Below, piece by piece: positions 31,468 through 39,006 of a DNA stretch of 49,186 bases. The notes below the pieces were generated by a model. It saw only the letters and a list, made by a program, of their open reading frames with translations, made no database searches and was not told where the DNA came from. This stretch comes from Candidatus Oscillibacter pullicola (GTDB lineage Bacteria > Bacillota > Clostridia > Oscillospirales > Oscillospiraceae). The position numbers and the translations under genes were made by a program. Numbering within the stretch: position 1 is the first letter of the stretch; the number at the start of each line of letters is the position of its first letter. Where the stretch lies: contig DWXY01000070.1 of assembly GCA_019118935.1 (NCBI GenBank), forward strand, positions 1 through 49,186, written 5' to 3'.

Positions 31468-32178
31468 ATGCTGACACCGCAGGAAGTTTCCACCCACGCC
31501 TTTTCCAAGGCGGTGATGGGCGGATATAACATGGCCATGGTCGATGAGTTTCTGGACGAGCTCACCGATGATTACACCGCGCTCTACAAGGAGAACGCGG
31601 CGCTGAAGGCCAAGCTGAAGGTCCTGGTGGAGAAGGTGGAGGACTACCGCGCCACCGAGGACTCCATGCGCGCCACCCTGCTGACCGCCCAGAAGATGGC
31701 GGACTCCATCGTCCACGAGGCGGAGGCCAAGCGGGACGAGATCCTGGCCCAGGCGGAGACCAGCGCCCGGGAGAAGATCGGCCAGCTGCGCCAGGAGGTG
31801 GAGGCCGCTGAGGAGCGGCTGCGCCAGGGCCAGCGGGATCTGGCCCAGTTCATTGCCGCCAGCCGGGAGATCTGCGAGAAGGAACTGAAATTCCTGGAGC
31901 AGCTGCCCGATCTGCCGGTGGAGGCGGCGGAACCGGTCTCCCGGCAGGAGCCGGAGGAGGCCGTCCAGCAGATCGAGGAAAAGGTGCTGGCCGCCTTCGG
32001 CGAGCAGAGCGTGGAGGAGGAAGCGGCCCCGGCGGAAGCGGAAGAGGTGTCTCCGGCGGCGGAGGACGACTATCCGGAGGGGGACCCCTTTGCGACCGAT
32101 CCTGTGGATGAGCCCACCCGCCGCATCAATCTCAGCGATCTGAAGTTCGGCCGCAACTACTCCGGCGGCGACGACTGA
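31468..32178 (+). CDS. divIVA: DivIVA-domain cell division/polarity protein
   Basis: 236 residues. The N-terminal lipid-binding domain LTPQEVSTHAFSKAVMGGYNMAMVDEFLDELTDDY is the DivIVA signature; a long coiled coil follows (about residues 35-140), and an acidic, probably disordered tail ends with IDP-like RRINLSDLKFGRNYSGGDD. DivIVA recognises negatively curved membrane at the septum and poles and recruits division and growth factors. Last gene of the division cluster, closed by a strong terminator. Confidence 0.93.
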   Translation: MLTPQEVSTHAFSKAVMGGYNMAMVDEFLDELTDDYTALYKENAALKAKLKVLVEKVEDYRATEDSMRATLLTAQKMADSIVHEAEAKRDEILAQAETSAREKIGQLRQEVEAAEERLRQGQRDLAQFIAASREICEKELKFLEQLPDLPVEAAEPVSRQEPEEAVQQIEEKVLAAFGEQSVEEEAAPAEAEEVSPAAEDDYPEGDPFATDPVDEPTRRINLSDLKFGRNYSGGDD

Positions 32179-32184
32179 ACGATC

Positions 32185-32211
32185 AAAGCGGCTCGCAGGA
32201 GCCGCTTTTTT
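32185..32211 (+). terminator. Intrinsic terminator after divIVA
   Basis: A 10-bp stem AAAGCGGCTC/GAGCCGCTTT (32185-32194, 32199-32208; loop GCAG) running into a T tract (32206-32211). Confidence 0.92.
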
Positions 32212-32258
32212 CTTTCCCGTCCCCGGCGCCCAACGTCTTTTGATTGGAGGAGCCAGCC

Positions 32259-33137
32259 ATGAAGCAGCAGCCCATTGTGGCCTTTCTGTACGACTTTGAC
32301 AAGACCCTCTGCACCACCGATATGCAGGACTACGCCTTCATCCCCTCCCTGGGGATGACCCCCGCGGAGTTCTGGGCGGAGGCCAACGGCTTCGGCCGCC
32401 GGAACCGGATGGACGGCATCCTGGCCTATATGTACACCATGCTGCGGGAGGCGGCGCGGCGGAACCGTCCCTTTACCCGGGCGGACCTGGTGGAGAAGGG
32501 GCGGAGCATCGTGCTATTCCCCGGTGTGGAGGACTGGTTCCGGCGGATCAACGAATTCGGCGCCGGCCAGGGTGTCCAGGTGGAGCACTACATCATCTCC
32601 TCCGGCCTGCGGGAGATCATCGAGGGCTCGTCCATCAGCGGGGAGTTCAAGGAGATCTATGCCAGCGAGTTTTACTATGATGAGAGCGGCGTGCCCGTGT
32701 GGCCCAAGCTGGCGGTGAACTTCACCGCCAAGACCCAGTTCGTCTACCGGATCAACAAGGGCGTGCTGGACGTGTCCAACGACCGGGATCTGAACGCCTC
32801 CATGCCTGACGACAGCAAGCGGGTGCCCTTCACCAGCATGATCTACATGGGGGACGGACTCTCCGACGTACCCTGCATGAAGATGATGCGGGCCTACGGC
32901 GGCCAGGCCATCGCCGTGTACCAGGCCAGCAACCGCGCCGGTGTGGAGGACCTGCTGGCCAAGGGCCGGGTGGATTATATCTTCCAGGCGGACTACCGGG
33001 CCGGGTCTGCGCTGGAGGCCACGGTGCAGGACATCATCCGCAAGATGGCGGTGACGGACCGCCTGTGGGAGGAGAATGCCCGCCAGGTGCGCAGCATCGG
33101 GGGAGATGTGCTGCTGGGGCAGGTGGGTCTGTTCTGA
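32259..33137 (+). CDS. HAD-superfamily hydrolase (phosphoserine phosphatase-like subfamily)
   Basis: 292 residues. Motif I is AFLYDFDKTLCTTDMQ with the DxDxT core; motif II lies in YIISSGLREIIEGS (the S/T of motif II), and motifs III/IV in the Lys of VPFTS region and IYMGDGLSDVPCMK (GDGxxD). The cap between motif I and II is about 90 helical residues. The SSGL and GDGLSD segments resemble SerB-type HAD enzymes, but the substrate is not certain. Start by GGAGG eight bases upstream; a TTG inside that site is rejected. It stands alone between two hairpins. Confidence 0.85.
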   Translation: MKQQPIVAFLYDFDKTLCTTDMQDYAFIPSLGMTPAEFWAEANGFGRRNRMDGILAYMYTMLREAARRNRPFTRADLVEKGRSIVLFPGVEDWFRRINEFGAGQGVQVEHYIISSGLREIIEGSSISGEFKEIYASEFYYDESGVPVWPKLAVNFTAKTQFVYRINKGVLDVSNDRDLNASMPDDSKRVPFTSMIYMGDGLSDVPCMKMMRAYGGQAIAVYQASNRAGVEDLLAKGRVDYIFQADYRAGSALEATVQDIIRKMAVTDRLWEENARQVRSIGGDVLLGQVGLF

Positions 33138-33157
33138 GTTGGACGGCAAGAAAACAG

Positions 33158-33187
33158 CGGGGGAAGGCGCCGCAGCGCCTTCCCCCG
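33158..33187. terminator. Hairpin after the HAD gene
   Basis: A 13-bp GC-rich stem (33158-33170 with 33175-33187, loop CGCA) 21 bases after the stop codon. Only GAAAAATG follows on the + strand, so the U tract is missing; still the likeliest transcript end. Confidence 0.65.
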
Positions 33188-33215
33188 AAAAATGTCTGAA
33201 CCGGTGGGATTTTTC

Positions 33216-33249
33216 TTTACAATCCGTATCGTATTTGTTAAACTATACG
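33216..33249 (+). promoter_or_regulatory. Promoter and possible operator of the XRE-MBOAT-SGNH operon
   Basis: TTTACA (33216-33221), 17 bases, TAAACT (33239-33244), in a strikingly A/T-rich island. CGTAT at 33225-33229 (repeated at 33230-33234) and ATACG at 33245-33249 bracket the -10 box as an inverted repeat, a plausible site for the XRE protein encoded just downstream. Confidence 0.65.
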
Positions 33250-33280
33250 TTATGTATTTGATCCTGAAGGAGAGAGAACG

Positions 33281-33970
33281 ATGGCTTCCACAACTGAATT
33301 TTCACGGACCCTGTCCCTGCTGCGGCAGGAGCGGGGCGTCTCTCAGCGGACTGCCGCCGCGGACCTGGGAATCTCCCAGGCCCTGCTGAGCCACTATGAA
33401 AACGGCATCCGGGAACCGGGCCTGGCCTTTGTGGTGAAGGCCTGTGATTACTACCACGTCTCCGCGGACTTCATCCTGGGCAGGACCCTGTCCCGGGAGG
33501 GGAACATGCTGACGGAGCAGGAGATCCTGAACGCCGCGGAGCCGGGGAACATCCTCCAGGGCAGCGTGCTGGCCACGCTCCAGAGCAAGCTGCTCTCCGG
33601 TGCCGTGGGGGTGCTGTTCGGCCTGCTGGGCAAGCTGAACGACAAGGCGGCCATCAACGCGGCCGCCGGATATCTGGGCAGCGCGGTGTACCAGCTGTAC
33701 CGCCACCTGTACCGCACCGCCGGCGCCAATGAGGCGTACTTCTCCCTGGACCCGGCCGCCTGCACCATGGGCACGGCGGAGGCGGACATGAAGCTCTCGG
33801 AGATCCAGTACACCCGGAGCCTGCGCTCCCTGGCGGCCAAAAAGGCGGCGTTCCCGGATCTGTCCAACGAGGCCCTGACCGCCGCGTATCCCGGCCGGTG
33901 CCAGAGCCTGACCCAGGTGCTGAGCACCGCAGACGCCCGCCTCAGCGGCCTGACGGAGAAGACCAGATGA
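33281..33970 (+). CDS. XRE-family regulator with a C-terminal helical domain
   Basis: 229 residues. Residues about 6-65 form the helix-turn-helix (TLSLLRQERGVSQRTAAADLGISQALLSHYENGIREPGLAFVVKACDYYHVSADFILGR). The remaining 160 residues are mainly helical with a moderately hydrophobic stretch (SKLLSGAVGVLFGLLGKLNDKAAINAAAGYLGSAVYQLYRHLY), which might be a ligand-binding or oligomerisation unit; I do not recognise it. AAGGAG lies eight bases before the ATG. Its TGA overlaps the ATG of the MBOAT gene (ATGA), so the regulator and the acyltransferase are translationally coupled. Confidence 0.87.
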   Translation: MASTTEFSRTLSLLRQERGVSQRTAAADLGISQALLSHYENGIREPGLAFVVKACDYYHVSADFILGRTLSREGNMLTEQEILNAAEPGNILQGSVLATLQSKLLSGAVGVLFGLLGKLNDKAAINAAAGYLGSAVYQLYRHLYRTAGANEAYFSLDPAACTMGTAEADMKLSEIQYTRSLRSLAAKKAAFPDLSNEALTAAYPGRCQSLTQVLSTADARLSGLTEKTR

Positions 33971-35403
33971 GCTTTCAGTCTCTGGCCTTTTTCGGCTTTC
34001 TGGCGGCAGCGCTGGCGGTGTGCCTGACAGCGGGGCGGCGCAGCCCCCGGATGGGCGCGGCGCTGCTGGCGGCGGCCTCCGCGGTTTTCTACCTTCTTGG
34101 CCCCGGCGGACCGGCAGTGGTGCTGGGAGGGCTCGCCTGCCTGCTGCTGGGCATCGCCGTGACGGCATGGGCCCTCCGGCACATGGGACGGGCCGGCGCG
34201 GACCGCCGCCGGACCATGGCGCTGGCCTGCTGCTATCACATCGCCGTGCTGGTGGGATTCAAGTATACGGAGTTCCTCACCGGCGGCGCGGTGGAGGTGG
34301 GCTGGGCCCCGCTGGGGCTGAGCTTTTTCACCTTCCAGCAGCTGTGGCTGCTGAAGGAGGCCTATACGGGGGAATATGTCCCCGCGCCAGGGGATTCCCT
34401 CCTGCTCTACGGGCTGTTTTTTCCCACCGTCACCTCCGGTCCCATCCTGCGGCCCGGAACCTTTTTTCCCCAGCTGCGGGAAAAGGGATTCCTGCATCCG
34501 GACTGGTCCGACGCTGCGGCGGGTGTCTACGCCATCTGCTGCGGCACCATCAAGAAAGTGCTGCTGGCGGACGCCTTTGGCACCGTGGTGAACAACGGCT
34601 GGGCACATCTGGGAGAGCTCAGCGCTCCGGCGGCCTGGCTGGTGATTTTGGGGTATACGCTCCAGCTGTATTTTGACTTCTCCGGCTACTGCGACATCGC
34701 AGCCGGCGTGGCCCGGCTCTTCGGCATCCGCCTGCCGGTGAACTTCGACTCCCCGTACCGCAGCGCCTCTGTGACGGAGTTCTGGAAGCGGTGGCACATC
34801 ACGCTCACCACCTTCCTGCGGGAATGCCTGTATTTCCCCCTGGGCGGCAGCCGCCGGGGCACGGTCCGGACGTATCTGAACATCCTCATCATCTTTCTGG
34901 TCAGCGGCTTCTGGCACGGGGCCGGGTGGACCTTCCTGGTGTGGGGCGCCCTCCACGGGCTGGCCCAGGTGGCGGAGCGGGCCTGGGGAAAGGGCCGGGA
35001 CCGGCTGCCCTTTGTCCTCCGGTGGGGGCTGACCTTTCTCTTTGTCAACATCGCCTGGGTGTTCTTCCGGGCGCCTGACTGCGCCGGGGCCCTGGAGCTG
35101 CTGGGCCGGGCCGTCACCGGCGGCTTTGCCAAACCGGAGGCCTGGCTGCTGGAGGGCCTTTTCGCCGAGGAGACCAGCGCGGTGCAGATGCTGATTCCCG
35201 CCTTCACACCCTGGAAAAACATCCTGCGGGTGGCGCTGCTGTATGGGGCGGGGATGGTCGCCGTCCTCTGGCCCCGGAACACCATCCGCCGGATGGAGGA
35301 CTTCCGGCCCACGCTCTGGCGGGGCGCGGCCCTCACGGTGCTGACGCTTTGGTGCGTGCTGTCCTTTACCGGCGTCACCACCTTCATCTATTCCAATTTC
35401 TGA
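33967..35403 (+). CDS. MBOAT-family membrane O-acyltransferase (AlgI/DltB-like)
   Basis: 478 residues with about eleven to twelve membrane segments. The MBOAT core is clear: YTLQLYFDFSGYCDIAAGVARLFGIRLPVNFDSPYRSASVTEFWKRWHITLTTFLRECLYFPLGG, then NILIIFLVSGFWHGAGWTFLVWGALHG, which holds the catalytic His (SGFWHG). Such enzymes move an acyl group across the membrane to an extracellular polymer, as in alginate acetylation or teichoic acid D-alanylation. It is paired with an SGNH-like gene 10 bases downstream, the standard two-component arrangement. No dltA/dltC is present, so acetylation of a surface glycan is likelier than D-alanylation (inference). Start by overlap with the regulator stop. Confidence 0.92.
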   Translation: MSFQSLAFFGFLAAALAVCLTAGRRSPRMGAALLAAASAVFYLLGPGGPAVVLGGLACLLLGIAVTAWALRHMGRAGADRRRTMALACCYHIAVLVGFKYTEFLTGGAVEVGWAPLGLSFFTFQQLWLLKEAYTGEYVPAPGDSLLLYGLFFPTVTSGPILRPGTFFPQLREKGFLHPDWSDAAAGVYAICCGTIKKVLLADAFGTVVNNGWAHLGELSAPAAWLVILGYTLQLYFDFSGYCDIAAGVARLFGIRLPVNFDSPYRSASVTEFWKRWHITLTTFLRECLYFPLGGSRRGTVRTYLNILIIFLVSGFWHGAGWTFLVWGALHGLAQVAERAWGKGRDRLPFVLRWGLTFLFVNIAWVFFRAPDCAGALELLGRAVTGGFAKPEAWLLEGLFAEETSAVQMLIPAFTPWKNILRVALLYGAGMVAVLWPRNTIRRMEDFRPTLWRGAALTVLTLWCVLSFTGVTTFIYSNF

Positions 35404-35413
35404 GGAGGGCCGT

Positions 35414-36499
35414 ATGAAGCAAGCATATCGACGCTGGGTCTGCGGCCTTCTGGCGTGTATTCTGGCGCTGCTGGCGGTCTGCGGGGCCGTGGTGTACGTG
35501 GTGGACCCCTGCCTGTATTACCGGGTGCCGGACAAGTGGCAGCCGGTGCTGTTCAACGAGCGGTACCAGATGGCGGGTCTGGCGAAGAATGTGGAGGCGG
35601 ACACCGTGCTGGTGGGCACCTCCATGGCGGCCAACTACCGCTCCAGCTGGATCCAGGAGACTTTCGGCACCTCCGCGGTGCGGCTCACCATCCCGGACGG
35701 GTATTACAGCGAGTTCGACCAGGTGATGAACGTCCTCTTCCAGGCGCAGGAGCCGGAGCGGGTGATCTTCGGACTGGATGTGAACACCCTGATCCGGGAT
35801 GAGAGCGGCGTGACCGCGGCCATGCCGGACTACCTCTACAACGCCAATCCGCTGGACGACATCCAATATCTGCTGAACAAGGACACGCTGTATTACAGCG
35901 CCTACACCCTGCTCTCCAACCACTGGGGAGAGGGCGACACCATCGACGAGGGATTCACCTGGGACCGGAACGAGTGGTGGAACCACATCTCCGCCCTGGA
36001 GAACTATGACCGGCCGGAGATCGCGTCGGAGGAGCTGCCCTCCGACGCCTATCGGGATGACGTGGCCGCCAATCTGGCGGTGGCGGAGGGCTGGGTCACA
36101 GAGCATCCGGATACGGAATTCGATTTCTTCCTGCCCCCGTACAGCATTCTCTTCTGGGACAAGGTCATCCGGGAGGGGAGGACGGAGGCGGTGTTTGCGG
36201 CCATCCGCCAGGCGGGGCAGACGCTGCTGCGGTACGACAATGTGAAGCTCTACGGCTATCTCATGGACGCGGAGATCGTCACGAATCTGGACAACTACTG
36301 CGACTACATCCACCACTCCGGCGGCGTCTGCCGGGAGATTCTCGCCATGCTCCAAAGGGAGGAGGGCCGGCTGACAGAGGAAAATCTGGAGGAGACCCTC
36401 GCCAACTGGCGGGAATTTGTGGTACACTATGACTATGACAAGTTCTGGGACGAGGGCTTCTGGATTCAGTGGAACGCAGAGCATGCCGCGGCCCCATAA
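35414..36499 (+). CDS. SGNH-like partner of the MBOAT acyltransferase
   Basis: 361 residues with one N-terminal membrane anchor (about residues 8-28) and an extracellular domain. VLVGTSMAANYRSSWIQETFG (about residues 72-92) has the GTS nucleophile position of SGNH/GDSL-type enzymes, and DYIHHSGGVCREIL (about residue 297) has the Asp-x-x-His catalytic pair. This fits AlgX/AlgJ- or DltD-like proteins that receive an acyl group from the MBOAT protein and place it on the polymer. The gene follows the MBOAT gene by 10 bases with GAGGAGGG before its ATG and ends the operon. Polymer unknown. Confidence 0.82.
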   Translation: MKQAYRRWVCGLLACILALLAVCGAVVYVVDPCLYYRVPDKWQPVLFNERYQMAGLAKNVEADTVLVGTSMAANYRSSWIQETFGTSAVRLTIPDGYYSEFDQVMNVLFQAQEPERVIFGLDVNTLIRDESGVTAAMPDYLYNANPLDDIQYLLNKDTLYYSAYTLLSNHWGEGDTIDEGFTWDRNEWWNHISALENYDRPEIASEELPSDAYRDDVAANLAVAEGWVTEHPDTEFDFFLPPYSILFWDKVIREGRTEAVFAAIRQAGQTLLRYDNVKLYGYLMDAEIVTNLDNYCDYIHHSGGVCREILAMLQREEGRLTEENLEETLANWREFVVHYDYDKFWDEGFWIQWNAEHAAAP

Positions 36500-36515
36500 A
36501 GCGGCGGCCTTGAGA

Positions 36516-36622
36516 GGAGCCCTGTGACAGGAGGCTCCCGGGCGGAGCAGAACCGCCCGGCGGCGAAAGCTGCATCCGCTCCCTTGCGCCTTCTCTCCCC
36601 ATAAAATCTCGGATTTTATGGG
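36516..36622 (+). other. Hairpin-rich gap between the SGNH gene and lepA
   Basis: The 209-base gap holds three clear stems: GGAGCC/GGCTCC with an inner CTG/CAG (36516-36538), CGGGCGG/CCGCCCG (36539-36545, 36553-36559) and CCCATAAAATC/GATTTTATGGG (36598-36608, 36612-36622, loop TCG). A small GGCGC-TTC-GCGCC stem follows near 36644. One of these presumably terminates the acyltransferase operon; none has a good T tract. I found no promoter of convincing quality for lepA here. Confidence 0.55.
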
Positions 36623-36708
36623 CCCCCATTCCGATTGAAAGAACGGCGCTTCGCGCCGGGTCCGCGATGCGGGCCTTGCGTGGACCTGCCGATGGAGGAA
36701 AATCCGAT

Positions 36709-38514
36709 ATGACAAAACAGAGCAACATCCGAAATTTCAGCATCATTGCCCATATCGACCACGGCAAGTCCACGCTGGCGGACCGGCTGCTGGAGAAGTG
36801 CAACGCCGTCTCCGCCCGGGAGATGGAGTCCCAGCTGCTGGACAACATGGACCTGGAGCGGGAGCGGGGCATCACCATCAAGGCCCGGGCCGTCCGGCTG
36901 ACCTACCACGCCCGGGACGGGGAGGACTACGAGCTGAACCTCATCGACACCCCGGGCCATGTGGACTTCAACTATGAAGTCTCCCGCTCCCTGGCCGCCT
37001 GCGAGGGCGCCGTGCTGGTGGTGGACTCCACCCAGGGCGTGGAGGCCCAGACCCTGGCAAACACGTATCTGGCCATGGAGCACGACCTGGAGATCCTGCC
37101 GGTGTTCAACAAGATCGACCTGCCGGCGGCGGACCCCGCCAAGGCCAAGCAGGAGGTGGAGGACATCATCGGCCTGCCCGCCATGGACGCGCCGGAGATC
37201 TCCGCCAAGATGGGCACCAACATCGAAGCGGTGCTGGAGGACATCGTGAAGAACGTACCGCCCCCCAAGGGGGACCCTGCGGCGCCCCTGAAGGCGCTGA
37301 TCTTCGACAGCCAGTATGACTCGTACCGCGGCGTCATCGTCTACTTCCGGGTCATGGAGGGCACCCTCCGCACGGGCCAGCAGGTGAAGATGATGGCCTC
37401 CGGCGCCACCTATCCGGTCATCGAGTGCGGCCATCTGCTGCCCCTGGGCATGGAGCCCTGCGACAGCCTCCAGGCCGGCGAGGTGGGCTACTTCACCGCC
37501 TCCATCAAGAACGTGAAGGACACCCGGGTGGGCGACACCGTCACCGATGCCGCCAATCCCACGGCCGGGGCCCTGCCCGGCTACCGGCCCGTGCAGCCCA
37601 TGGTCTACTGCGGCATCTACACGGAGGACGGATCCAAGTACCCGGACCTGCGGGACGCGCTGGAAAAGCTCCAGCTGAACGACGCCTCGTTGAGCTTTGA
37701 GCCGGAGAGCTCCGTGGCCCTGGGTTTCGGCTTCCGGTGCGGCTTTTTGGGCATGCTCCACATGGAGGTCATCCAGGAGCGGCTGGAGCGGGAGTTCGAC
37801 CTGGACCTGGTGACCACCCTGCCCTCCGTCATCTACCACGTGTACAAGACCGACGGCACCATGGTCACGGTGGACAATCCCCACAATTACCCGGACCCGG
37901 CGGTGATCGAGCACGCGGAGGAGCCCTACGTCAAGGTGAACATCATCGCCCCCAACGAGTTTGTGGGCAACATCATGCCCATGTGCCAGGACCGCCGGGG
38001 GGAGTTCAAGGACATGCAGTACCTGGACACCAACCTGGTGGAGCTCCACTACCAGATGCCCCTGAACGAGATCATCTACGACTTCTTCGACGCCCTGAAG
38101 GCCAACACCAAGGGCTATGCCTCTCTGGACTATGAGCTCTCCGGCTACCGGCCCAGCGAGCTGGTGAAGGTGGACCTGAAGCTGAACGGGGAGATGGTGG
38201 ATGCCCTGAGCTTCATTGCCCACAGGGACAAGGCGTACCCCCGGGCCCGGCGGCTGTGCGAGAAGCTGAAGGAGAACATCCCCCGGCAGCTGTTCGAGGT
38301 GCCGGTCCAGGCGGCCATCGGCGGCCGGGTCATCGCCCGGGAGACCGTCAAGGCCATGCGGAAGGACGTGCTGGCCAAGTGCTACGGCGGCGATATCAGC
38401 CGCAAGAAGAAGCTGCTGGAAAAGCAGAAGGAGGGCAAGAAAAAGATGCGCTCCCTGGGATCGGTGCAGATCCCGACGGAGGCGTTCCTGGCGGTGCTCA
38501 AGCTGGACGAGTGA
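36709..38514 (+). CDS. lepA: Elongation factor 4 (LepA), back-translocating GTPase
   Basis: 601 residues, normal length. The G domain begins [24 protein letters not shown] (G1) and shows [13 protein letters not shown] (G2), [10 protein letters not shown] (G3) and [11 protein letters not shown] (G4); the EF-G-like domains II, III and V follow, and the LepA-specific C-terminal domain contains [26 protein letters not shown] and [29 protein letters not shown]. LepA acts on ribosomes, probably in biogenesis or stalled elongation. The ATG at 36709 with GGAGG upstream matches the family start. The last 81 bases are repeated twice more downstream (38658-38738 and 38881-38952). Confidence 0.97.
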   Translation: MTKQSNIRNFSIIAHIDHGKSTLADRLLEKCNAVSAREMESQLLDNMDLERERGITIKARAVRLTYHARDGEDYELNLIDTPGHVDFNYEVSRSLAACEGAVLVVDSTQGVEAQTLANTYLAMEHDLEILPVFNKIDLPAADPAKAKQEVEDIIGLPAMDAPEISAKMGTNIEAVLEDIVKNVPPPKGDPAAPLKALIFDSQYDSYRGVIVYFRVMEGTLRTGQQVKMMASGATYPVIECGHLLPLGMEPCDSLQAGEVGYFTASIKNVKDTRVGDTVTDAANPTAGALPGYRPVQPMVYCGIYTEDGSKYPDLRDALEKLQLNDASLSFEPESSVALGFGFRCGFLGMLHMEVIQERLEREFDLDLVTTLPSVIYHVYKTDGTMVTVDNPHNYPDPAVIEHAEEPYVKVNIIAPNEFVGNIMPMCQDRRGEFKDMQYLDTNLVELHYQMPLNEIIYDFFDALKANTKGYASLDYELSGYRPSELVKVDLKLNGEMVDALSFIAHRDKAYPRARRLCEKLKENIPRQLFEVPVQAAIGGRVIARETVKAMRKDVLAKCYGGDISRKKKLLEKQKEGKKKMRSLGSVQIPTEAFLAVLKLDE

Positions 38515-38952
38515 GCCCTCCTTCCCGGGCCAGCGGCCTGGCGCCGCGGAAGCGGCGTCAAGCGGTTTCGGAGGGAAACCCTTGGAGCGGGCGGGCTTAG
38601 CCTGCCCGCTCTGATTGGATGGGGGGACCCCGCAGGACCAGAGGTCCTGTGGGGTGCGGCAAAAAGAAGATGCGCTCTCTGGGAAGTGTGCAGATCCCGA
38701 CGGAGGCGTTCCTGGCGGTGCGCAAGCTGGACGAGTGAGCCCTCCTTCCCGGGCCAGCGGCCCGGTGCCGCGGAAGCGGCGTCAAGCGGTTTCGGAGGGA
38801 GACCCTTGGAGCGGGCGGGCTTAGCCTGCCCGCTCTGATTGGATGGGGGTCCCCGCAGGACCAGAGGTCCTGTGGGGTGGGGCAAAAAGAAGATGCGCTC
38901 CCTGGGAAGTGTGCAGATCCCAACGGAGGCGTTCCTGGCGGTGCGCAAGCTG
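38434..38952 (+). repeat. Tandem array of lepA 3' ends and hairpin elements
   Basis: Unit of 224/223 bases. The last 81 bases of lepA (38434-38514) recur at 38658-38738 and, cut short, at 38881-38952; the two spacers (38515-38657 and 38739-38880) are almost identical hairpin elements. Each element has H1 CGCCGC/GCGGCG (38542-38547, 38552-38557), H2 GGTTTC/GAAACC (38564-38569, 38575-38580), a CCTTGG box (38580-38585), H3 with a 12-bp stem (38585-38596, 38600-38611; loop TTA), ATTGGAT (38614-38620) and an H4 stem near 38622-38655. Copies 2 and 3 resemble each other more than the gene (both have AGT for Ser where lepA has TCG). Copy 2 keeps the stop codon; copy 3 loses homology after AAGCTG. Confidence 0.88.
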
Positions 38953-38963
38953 CGTCGTGCATG

Positions 38964-39001
38964 GAAGACCCGCCACGGGCGACAGCCTGCGGCGGGTCTT
39001 C
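38964..39001. terminator. Hairpin between the lepA repeats and the PAS gene
   Basis: An 11-bp stem GAAGACCCGCC/GGCGGGTCTTC (38964-38974, 38991-39001; 16-base loop) just beyond the stop codon of the minus-strand PAS gene. It may end both converging transcripts. Confidence 0.6.
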
Positions 39002-39006
39002 TGCGT

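Noticed and set aside
33967-36499. dlt operon (teichoic acid D-alanylation)
   Set aside because: The MBOAT protein resembles DltB, but dltA and dltC are absent and the partner looks like a general SGNH acyl-transfer protein.
38434-38952. CRISPR-like array
   Set aside because: Only three repeats of 72-81 bases with near-identical spacers, and the repeat is the lepA coding end; no cas genes are in the window.
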